NCBI GenBank assembly: GCA_017435025.1
Contig: JAFSFU010000107.1
Span: 1 to 28,964 of the forward strand
Length of the DNA: 28,964 nucleotides
Source of the DNA: Lachnospiraceae bacterium
GTDB taxonomy: Bacteria > Bacillota_A > Clostridia > Lachnospirales > Lachnospiraceae
Reading direction: 5' to 3'
Positions 23,252-28,964 of this stretch are shown piece after piece; within the stretch, counting starts at the first letter, position 1, and each line of letters begins with the position of its first letter. A model generated the notes under the pieces. That model did no database searches, was not told the DNA's origin, and saw nothing but the letters and a program-made list of their open reading frames with translations. Made by a program: the position numbers and the translations under genes.

Positions 23252-25105
23252 CTATAGCTTCGCCGGACCTTTTTTCGTACTGTCTTTCATGGAAACATCC
23301 GCTCCCATTCTAGCCTCCTGTTCTCTCTCCGCCGCACGCCTCTTTTTAAATTCATCTCGTACCTGTTTGAAATCCGGACGCTGACGTTTCGGCTTTTGAG
23401 CCTCTTCCTCCCGCATCAGATCAGTCAAACTCATAGCTTGCTTCGCTTGCTTCTCTTGCTTCATTGCCAGATCTACCATCGATTTGTGTGCAGTTTTCGT
23501 ATCCATCTCCTGCTTCTGCTTCTGGTAAGTCTGAAACTCCTGAATCCTCTCTTTTGCGCGAGAACTTCCAAAAAATGCACGAATACGGTCTCTCTTGCCT
23601 GGACGCTTCACTTCATTGATCGGATGAACAGCCGGCTCTCCCACCTGATTGGTGTTCATCTCATAAGACATGCCTTTCTTATTAGCGGCCATCTGTGTAT
23701 ATCGCTGGGCTTCCTCCATACTAAAACCAGATTTATTGAAGAAAGTCTCCATCTGCGGTGCATCCATCAATTTTCCGGACAACATATGATTGGCCTGTTC
23801 CAAACGCATTCTCGCCTCCGGGTTAATCATCGCTTCACGGATCATACCGCGATACTGAGCAGTAAATTTCTCAACAATCTCCGATAACTCCTCCGGAGAA
23901 TATGCAGTACAGTCTACAATACGACCGCCATACTTTGCTCCCATCTCATCCGTACGCTGTCCCAGGAAACTGGACATGTATTCCGGAGCTGCACTTGCTG
24001 TATGGGTATGGCCCTGCTGGTTACCAATAGCAGACGGTGAATCCGACTCAAAACCAATCAGCAGACTGCTTGTCTTGTCTTTTCCACCTTGATCCACACG
24101 CATATACATATGACCACATGTACCGTCATTTTTCAAAATCTGGCGGTCGCGATTTCTGCCCGGAATACCGCCATTACCCAGACCACCGATCGCAATGTCC
24201 ATGCCATACTGATGGCGCAGACTGACCGTTTTCTTCTCTTTAAACTCACCGATCGTCTTGCCGTGAGCCGTAGAATGAGTTGCCGCAAAACGACCATAAA
24301 TACCTGCACTCTTACCCATCTGCGCTCCGGTTAAACGTCCCATCATCGCAGAAACTTCCTTTGTTTCACCCGGTGGAAAGACAAAAGCTGTACGGGAACA
24401 GTGTGCCATCATACTGGCAACACTTCGATCCATCTCGGCGGGCTGTCCATCTTTCATCAGCTGCGTATTGCCGATATGCGCCATCAACATCATCTTCGCA
24501 ACCTGTACCTGTTTTTCCACATTCGTATCGATCATGGACTGAAACTGTGCCGGACTGCTGGACATTTCAGAAACGGTCTTGATCTGCTCCTGTGTCATCG
24601 GATTTAATGTATCTTCCATGATCAGATCAATCATCCTGTCATCTAATGTTCGATAGAATGAGTATTGGTTCGTTCCATCGTTCTGCATGATCGACATACC
24701 AAGACGAAGTGCCGGGTTATACATTATTTCTCTCAGCCGTATCTCGAGCACATCATCATATGCATGGTTTGGATCCGTTCTCCATGCTTCGATTTCAGCC
24801 AGTGTACTGCGAACCATACGTTCATACTTCATTGCGTAATAATTTCGCAAAACCGGATGCACGCGCTCAAACTCCGAATAATCCCCTTGCAGCGCCTTTT
24901 GATAAGAACTGAATCCCAGCGCCTCCTTGATCTCTTCTTTATCCTCCTTCGGCATGCCTCCGATTCCGTCAATGTCATTCAACATCTCTTCAATCTCACG
25001 CATTTCAAAACTCCGGAACGGCTTATTCGGTTCCTGGGTAATATACTTTGTTTTTAAACTTCCGAATCCTTCGATAATCTGTTGGCCTCTATTACTAACC
25101 GGCAT
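23252..25105 (-). CDS. Unrecognised 617-residue protein
   Basis: I do not recognise a family. There is no signal peptide or membrane segment. Residues 1-200 look helical and charged. Residues 235-420 form a Gly/His/Cys-bearing core with GRLTGAQMGKSAGIYGRF, ATHSTAH (H277, H281), GTCGHMYM (C330, H332) and IGNQQGHTHTA (H366, H368), then SSFLGQRTDEMGAKYGGRIVDC. Residues 500-617 are a Lys/Arg/Gln-rich, coiled-coil-like tail. The clustered His and Cys residues could bind a metal or form an active site. The start is an ATG after GGGAGG. It is probably co-transcribed with the HD gene. Alternatives include a secreted-without-signal effector or a structural protein. Confidence 0.8.
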   Translation of the reverse strand: MPVSNRGQQIIEGFGSLKTKYITQEPNKPFRSFEMREIEEMLNDIDGIGGMPKEDKEEIKEALGFSSYQKALQGDYSEFERVHPVLRNYYAMKYERMVRSTLAEIEAWRTDPNHAYDDVLEIRLREIMYNPALRLGMSIMQNDGTNQYSFYRTLDDRMIDLIMEDTLNPMTQEQIKTVSEMSSSPAQFQSMIDTNVEKQVQVAKMMLMAHIGNTQLMKDGQPAEMDRSVASMMAHCSRTAFVFPPGETKEVSAMMGRLTGAQMGKSAGIYGRFAATHSTAHGKTIGEFKEKKTVSLRHQYGMDIAIGGLGNGGIPGRNRDRQILKNDGTCGHMYMRVDQGGKDKTSSLLIGFESDSPSAIGNQQGHTHTASAAPEYMSSFLGQRTDEMGAKYGGRIVDCTAYSPEELSEIVEKFTAQYRGMIREAMINPEARMRLEQANHMLSGKLMDAPQMETFFNKSGFSMEEAQRYTQMAANKKGMSYEMNTNQVGEPAVHPINEVKRPGKRDRIRAFFGSSRAKERIQEFQTYQKQKQEMDTKTAHKSMVDLAMKQEKQAKQAMSLTDLMREEEAQKPKRQRPDFKQVRDEFKKRRAAEREQEARMGADVSMKDSTKKGPAKL

Positions 25106-25212
25106 TTGCTGTACCTCCCAACGTTGTCAGTTTATATTATGTATATCTGTATTTATTCTAACACAATTGTTAACTTAGAAGCAAGATTCCTTGCATCGTT
25201 TGCAATTTTTTC

Positions 25213-25626
25213 TCAAATCAGAATCCCATCACAATGATCGATCTCATGCTGAATGATCTGCGCCGTCCATCCATGAAATGTCTTAATCCTCTGTTTAAAA
25301 TCCGCATTCTGCCACTGCACTTTAATGGTCTGATAGCGCTTGCAGGGACGCGGATCGCCAAGCAACGAAAGACAGCTTTCCTCCGCATCATAGAGTCCCG
25401 ATTTCTTAATAATCTCCGGATTAAGCATTGTAAGATAGGTACCTTCATTGTCAACCACAATGATACGCTTGCAGACACCGATCATATTTGCCGCCATACC
25501 GACACACCTCTCTTTGTGCGCCTCCAGTGTCTCCAATAAATCCTCTGCCACCTGCACATCTTCCGGAGTCGCAGGCTCCGACTTCATGCTCAGAAAAATC
25601 GGATCATGCACTAAATCCTTTATCAT
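25213..25626 (-). CDS. Peptide deformylase, clostridial variant
   Basis: This 137-residue protein aligns with short clostridial peptide deformylases, which remove the N-formyl group from nascent proteins. Motif II carries the metal Cys (ESCLS, C85) and motif III the HExxH pair (QHEIDH, H127, E128, H131). Motif I reads GMAANM (43-48) where GLAAxQ is usual, so the conserved Gln is Met, and the Gly of EGCLS is Ser. The start is the ATG at 25626 with GGAG 8 nt upstream. The longer frame up to 25725 overlaps the phosphatase gene and its extra residues are not family-like. The residue changes leave activity open. Confidence 0.82.
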   Translation of the reverse strand: MIKDLVHDPIFLSMKSEPATPEDVQVAEDLLETLEAHKERCVGMAANMIGVCKRIIVVDNEGTYLTMLNPEIIKKSGLYDAEESCLSLLGDPRPCKRYQTIKVQWQNADFKQRIKTFHGWTAQIIQHEIDHCDGILI

Positions 25627-25651
25627 ATCAATCACTCCATACGTCGAAAAT

Positions 25652-26185
25652 CTATCCTTTGTATAATTTGTCACTCTCTGCTGCCAGAAGATACTCCAAC
25701 AGACCCTCACAGCCGGCCGAAACATCTCTCCAAGTCACATCAAAACCACCTGTATACCACGGATCCGCCACGTTTCCGGCGCTCTCCATATTTCGTTTGC
25801 CGGTCATCAGTTCCTTCCATCCGTCTCCGGCAAACTCCATCATCTTATAAAACTTCCCGTCCGGGTCTCCATCGGTGATCCGCTTCATGTATCGGATATT
25901 AATATCCTCCATACCGATCAGATAATCATACTCTGCGTAATCTGCCTTTTTCAGCTGCACCGCACGCTTGCCCTCACAGCTGATCCCGTGCTTTGCCAGT
26001 TCCTTCTTCGCCGGCGGATACACCGGATTTCCCACACCATGCCAGATTTCCTCCGTGCTGGTAGCGGATGAGGCAATATAGAAGCGGTCAGACAGACCAC
26101 GCTTCGATACTAAATCTTTCATAACAAATTCTGCCATAGGCGATCTGCAAATATTTCCCCAGCAGACGAACATGATGTTGATCAT
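25652..26185 (-). CDS. Low-molecular-weight protein-tyrosine phosphatase
   Basis: This 177-residue cytosolic phosphatase has the P-loop CWGNICRS (nucleophile C8, R14) and the general-acid loop DPWYTG (D141). It is expected to dephosphorylate tyrosine residues, possibly of regulators of surface polysaccharide synthesis, but no capsule genes are in the window. TTAGGAG lies 6 nt before the ATG. The deformylase gene follows 25 bp after its stop. Confidence 0.93.
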   Translation of the reverse strand: MINIMFVCWGNICRSPMAEFVMKDLVSKRGLSDRFYIASSATSTEEIWHGVGNPVYPPAKKELAKHGISCEGKRAVQLKKADYAEYDYLIGMEDINIRYMKRITDGDPDGKFYKMMEFAGDGWKELMTGKRNMESAGNVADPWYTGGFDVTWRDVSAGCEGLLEYLLAAESDKLYKG

Positions 26186-26366
26186 ACTTTTCTCCTAACT
26201 ATAATACCTGTCCCATGTGTTTGGCATAGCTGCTTTTCTTCTATTCTACTATAAAACGCTCCGGCTTGCAAAGCCTTCCATGTAAACTAATGATAGCATA
26301 TGCTTTCATTACATGTTACAATACCTCATATATATCCAAACAAGTATACAAAACAGGAGGTCTCTC

Positions 26367-26963
26367 ATGAAAGTATTATGTTATGGTGACTCCAATACCT
26401 ATGGCTATGACCCACGGGGGCCGATTCCAGGAAGATATGACGCAGATCATCGCTGGTGTGACTTATTGTCGAAAAACACCGGTTGGACCGTAATCAACGA
26501 AGGTGAGAACGGTCGTAAAGTACCAGAACCACACTGGGGATATCCGGTCATCCGCCGTGCGTTATCAGACCATGCTCCGGTTGATGCGGTCTGCATCATG
26601 CTGGGCACCAACGACATCCTCATGACCTACCGCACGGACGTGACACCAATCGTTAAGCGTATGGATGCGCTGTTGGATTTTCTGCAAAACGGGTGGCCGG
26701 GTATACAATTGATTCTGATCACACCTCCCCCTTTAGATATTTCGGATTTCCCTGAGTCGGAAGAAAAATTGACTGCTCTGATCCTCGCATACGAACGGCT
26801 TGCAAAAGATCGCGATATTTCTTTCATCAATAATCAGTCATGGAATATCCCTCTTGCCTATGACGGAGCCCACCTGACCGAGGAAGGAAATCTTATTTTC
26901 GCAAAATATCTGGAACGTGAGCTGCATAAATGCCTTGAGATATCGACCGGGGAAACTTTCTAA
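26367..26963 (+). CDS. SGNH/GDSL-family hydrolase
   Basis: This 198-residue protein has the family blocks in order: VLCYGDSNTYG with the nucleophile Ser (block I), a block II Gly region, GTNDI (block III) and DGAHLTEEG with the catalytic Asp-His pair (block V). There is no signal peptide, so a cytosolic esterase or acyl/aryl esterase is likely. AGGAGG is 6 nt before this ATG, whereas the in-frame start at 26313 has none. An AGCATATGCT palindrome (26295-26304) lies in its upstream region. Its TAA directly abuts the terminal repeat of the 26964-27395 element. Confidence 0.9.
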   Translation: MKVLCYGDSNTYGYDPRGPIPGRYDADHRWCDLLSKNTGWTVINEGENGRKVPEPHWGYPVIRRALSDHAPVDAVCIMLGTNDILMTYRTDVTPIVKRMDALLDFLQNGWPGIQLILITPPPLDISDFPESEEKLTALILAYERLAKDRDISFINNQSWNIPLAYDGAHLTEEGNLIFAKYLERELHKCLEISTGETF

Positions 26964-27013
26964 TTGATATTTCATTGAGTAAATATCACAATAAAGCTCA
27001 AAGCGTGCCGGGA

Positions 27014-27238
27014 GTATCTATATGAGATTTTTATATCAATGGATACTATAGAACTTGAAAAAACGAGAATCAAGGGTGGTAAAGTATCTCATGAAAAAAA
27101 TGAAGGTCTCAGATACCGCAAAATGTTCGTTCCGGGTATCGTAGAATCCGATTCTCATGCATAGATACTTTGAAACCAATTTAACCAGTAAAAACACACA
27201 TTCAAGTATCTCGCAAATAAAAAAATCTCTATAGATAC
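27014..27238. repeat. Mirror-symmetric array of four GTATC...GATAC units
   Basis: Four 33-bp units begin with GTATC and end with GATAC: 27014-27046, 27084-27116, 27136-27168 and 27206-27238. The gaps between them are 37, 19 and 37 bp, so every site has a partner at equal distance from the centre at 27126. The outer units also pair with each other: GTATCTATATGAGATTTTT (27014-27032) complements 27221-27238 with one bulge. The third unit holds an inner AGAATC-C-GATTCT hairpin (27143-27155). Confidence 0.9.
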
Positions 27239-27286
27239 CAACAGGACTGCGCATTCTCTTAACAAGCCCATGCTATTCGTAAGAAT

Positions 27287-27390
27287 ATTTGATTCAGTAT
27301 TATAAAACAAAAACGGTGTAACAAGGATGAACTTCGAAAACGAAGCTATCTTTGTACACCGATTTTTGTTATATAATCACTGAATGAAAT
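27287..27390. repeat. Long imperfect hairpin at the right end of the element
   Basis: The two halves around the AAAA loop (27337-27340) are imperfect reverse complements over about 50 nt each. The inner stem is CTTCG/CGAAG, then CGGTGTAACAAGGAT against ATCTTTGTACACCG, AACAAAAA against TTTTTGTT, and TTGATTCAGT against ACTGAATGAA. The right half is the sequence repeated at 1-66. It could also end transcription from the amidotransferase gene. Confidence 0.85.
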
Positions 27391-27391
27391 A

Positions 27392-28132
27392 TCAAATTCC
27401 CCTGCATGCCCCCACAAATGCCGCAAATATCTTCTGCTGCACTTCTGAATCGTACATCATCTCCGGGTGCCACTGAACAGCCAGCACAAACTTCCTGCCC
27501 GGCATATAGACAGATTCCACAATTCCTTCTTTGGAAACCGCAGCCGCCGCCAGACCTGGTGCCAATTTATCGATCGCCTGATGATGGAAGGAATTGACTC
27601 CAACCTCACCGGCTCCAATGATACTTTCCAGCAAAGTTTCGGTCTTCACTTCGACCATGTGCGTAACAACATTTCGGTCATAGTCCACAATCGTATGATT
27701 CGGATATCCCTCCGAAGGCAGATCCTGATGCAAAGTACCGCCCAATGCCGCATTCATAAGCTGCACGCCACGACAGATTCCAAGAACCGGCATGTCCTTT
27801 TCCAACGCCTTTTCAAGCAAACATTTTTCCATTGTATCGCGGTTACGATCAAGGACTCCACATTTGTTCTCATTGCTTCCGTACATTTCCGGCGACACGT
27901 CATTGCCTCCGCTGATCAGCAGGCCATCCACCATGTCCAACATTCCCAAAGCCCGCTCCATATTTCCATCGATTGGCAAAAGTACCGGAATTGCTCCGGC
28001 TTTCCATATCGCATTCAGATAATCCTGCGCGATCAGCTGCCAGTCCTGATCTTCCGCTCCAATACCGGCATCAAAAGCAGACGGACAAAGCTTCAAATAA
28101 TTACATGTTATACCAATGAGTATACGTGACAT
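27392..28132 (-). CDS. Class-I amidotransferase, gamma-glutamyl-GABA hydrolase (PuuD) family
   Basis: This 246-residue cytosolic hydrolase has the class-I glutamine amidotransferase triad: C120 in VLGICRGVQ, with H222 and E224 in QWHPE. The GLLISGGNDVSP segment is typical of the peptidase C26/PuuD branch, which cleaves gamma-glutamyl amides such as gamma-glutamyl-GABA. No other putrescine-pathway gene is visible. AAAGGAG lies 9 nt before the ATG. It starts 13 bp after the cyclodeaminase-family stop, so the two form an operon. Its stop lies inside the terminal repeat of the neighbouring element. Confidence 0.88.
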   Translation of the reverse strand: MSRILIGITCNYLKLCPSAFDAGIGAEDQDWQLIAQDYLNAIWKAGAIPVLLPIDGNMERALGMLDMVDGLLISGGNDVSPEMYGSNENKCGVLDRNRDTMEKCLLEKALEKDMPVLGICRGVQLMNAALGGTLHQDLPSEGYPNHTIVDYDRNVVTHMVEVKTETLLESIIGAGEVGVNSFHHQAIDKLAPGLAAAAVSKEGIVESVYMPGRKFVLAVQWHPEMMYDSEVQQKIFAAFVGACRGI

Positions 28133-28145
28133 CGCTTACTCTCCT

Positions 28146-28964
28146 TTACTCCAATTTCTGACCAAATCCATTTTCGACTGCAGACCGATAAATCTGCTGT
28201 GCAGCCATAGTATCATAAATTCCCATTCCGACAGATTTATAGAAACGGGTGGAACCTAGCTCCGGCACATGTCCTGCATCTTTCGCCAGTAGGAAATCTC
28301 CAAAATATTTCACACGGTCTTCCGTAAGCACACCGGACTCCAGCGGCTGACTCAGATCTCCGCTCTCCTCGCATGCAAATGGGAGCTCCGTATATACCTC
28401 CGGGGTTACAGACCAGATTGCATCCGGCAGTTCACGCATCCCCGGCTGCCAGGAGCCGATGGCCACGATACACTTCCCCTTAAAAAGTTCGGGATCATCA
28501 GAAAACAGCGGCTGTTTCGATGGTGTCGCTGTCACCACAATCTCGCTATTGGACAACACCTCATCAGCCGATGCGCAAACAACAATCTCGCCCGCAGCAT
28601 CCGACGGCAGCATGCCCTTTAAACGTCCGATGAACACAGTAGGGTCTTTCTGAATGCTGTCAAACAAATAAATCCTATCAATCTTTCGTACACGGCAGAT
28701 ATATGCCAGCTGATGAACACCCTGAACACCACAACCTACCAGACCGACCGTATGTGCATCTTCCGGAGCCAAATGACGGACTGCCATACCACCGACCGCA
28801 CCGGTTCGCAGTGCAGTGATCGTAGCTCCATCCATGATCGCCTCGATCTGTCCATTGTCCGCACGATTTAACAGCATGATACCACTGAGTGCCGGCAATC
28901 CCTTCGACGGATTATCCGGACATGATGCCAAAATCTTTGTTCCTGCAAAACCACCGGCGAAACA
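28146..28964 (-). CDS. Ornithine cyclodeaminase/mu-crystallin family protein, 5' end outside the window
   Basis: About 272 residues are present. The frame stays open to the window edge, reading CFAGGFAGTKILASCPDNPSKG before the segment that starts at a TTG codon at 28931, so that TTG is internal and the true start is beyond 28964. Family motifs are SGIMLLN, ALRTGAVGGMA and the Rossmann loop VGLVGCGVQGVHQ for NAD(P). Relatives are ornithine cyclodeaminases, alanine dehydrogenases and SbnB-like enzymes. The substrate is probably an amino acid but cannot be assigned. It is co-transcribed with the amidotransferase gene. Confidence 0.88.
   Translation of the reverse strand, partial: CFAGGFAGTKILASCPDNPSKGLPALSGIMLLNRADNGQIEAIMDGATITALRTGAVGGMAVRHLAPEDAHTVGLVGCGVQGVHQLAYICRVRKIDRIYLFDSIQKDPTVFIGRLKGMLPSDAAGEIVVCASADEVLSNSEIVVTATPSKQPLFSDDPELFKGKCIVAIGSWQPGMRELPDAIWSVTPEVYTELPFACEESGDLSQPLESGVLTEDRVKYFGDFLLAKDAGHVPELGSTRFYKSVGMGIYDTMAAQQIYRSAVENGFGQKLE

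Larger units (their letters stand above)
26964..27395. mobile_element. Candidate MITE-like non-coding element (432 bp) with terminal inverted repeats
   Basis: TTGATATTTCATTGAGT (26964-26980) and ACTGAATGAAATATCAA (27379-27395) are inverted repeats with 16 of 17 positions matching. Between them lie no supported gene, an array of GTATC/GATAC sites (27014-27238) and a long hairpin (27287-27390). Each end abuts a gene: the SGNH TAA ends at 26963, and the amidotransferase TGA (27392-27394) falls inside the right repeat. A second right end opens the window. A short open frame (27036-27254, minus) is unlikely to be a gene. No clear target duplication was found, so a structured 3' UTR RNA is the alternative. 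Confidence 0.6.

Noticed and set aside
25627..25725. N-terminal extension of the deformylase
   Set aside because: It overlaps the phosphatase gene, is not family-like, and a good ribosome site precedes the ATG at 25626.
27014..27238. CRISPR array
   Set aside because: The shared sequences are only 5-6 bp, the units are inverted repeats and not direct repeats, the gaps are 37/19/37 bp, and no cas genes are present.
27036..27254. 72-residue minus-strand open frame
   Set aside because: It lies on the GTATC/GATAC array, its residues follow the DNA repeat, and it has no convincing ribosome site or recognisable domain.
27467..28129. 220-residue plus-strand open frame
   Set aside because: It is antisense to the PuuD-family gene and lacks any family motif.

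Overview
The window looks like part of a chromosome from a low-to-mid GC, Gram-positive anaerobe of class Clostridia, most likely Lachnospiraceae. This is inferred from strong AGGAGG ribosome sites, lipoproteins with TEAA-rich linkers, an oxygen-sensitive radical-SAM sulfatase-maturating enzyme, a DUF1292 protein, a clostridial-type peptide deformylase variant and an Rpn/PD-(D/E)XK transposase-like gene. No rRNA, tRNA, phage module or CRISPR array was seen.

Region 1 (1-12.5 kb) is a sulfated-compound and amino-sugar block. On the minus strand a cytosolic Cys-type sulfatase leads an operon with a TauT/NitT-type ABC importer (permease, ATPase, lipoprotein). Beyond it lie a ROK repressor with its own promoter and an aldose-1-epimerase gene split by an in-frame stop. 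A TSUP anion exporter (minus) and the anaerobic sulfatase-maturating enzyme (plus) are fired from back-to-back promoters. A plus-strand operon follows: an unusual ROK-like kinase, nagB and nagA, closed by a 15-bp bidirectional terminator. A consistent reading is uptake of a small sulfate ester or sulfonate, desulfation in the cytoplasm by a formylglycine enzyme activated by anSME, export of the inorganic sulfur anion by TSUP, and amino-sugar carbon entering glycolysis through the kinase, NagA and NagB. The imported substrate is not proven.

Region 2 (12.5-19.5 kb, minus strand) holds a HAD hydrolase, an Rpn-type nuclease/transposase gene with a 12-bp tandem repeat, and a four-gene operon for an Fe(III)/phosphonate-type ABC importer (lipoprotein, fused double permease, ATPase) ending with a beta-CASP-like metallo-beta-lactamase-fold hydrolase. 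The lipoprotein gene has a leader that can fold over its own ribosome site.

Region 3 (19.5-27 kb) holds an FsmR-like MFS transporter, a DUF1292 protein, a MATE exporter, a SpoT-like HD hydrolase, an unrecognised 617-residue protein, a peptide deformylase variant, a low-molecular-weight phosphatase and an SGNH hydrolase.

Region 4 (27-29 kb) holds a 432-bp non-coding element with 17-bp terminal inverted repeats. Inside are a mirror-symmetric array of eight GTATC/GATAC sites and a long hairpin. The right end of the same element recurs at the very start of the window. After it come a class-I amidotransferase of the gamma-glutamyl-GABA hydrolase family and the 3' part of an ornithine cyclodeaminase-family gene that runs off the window.
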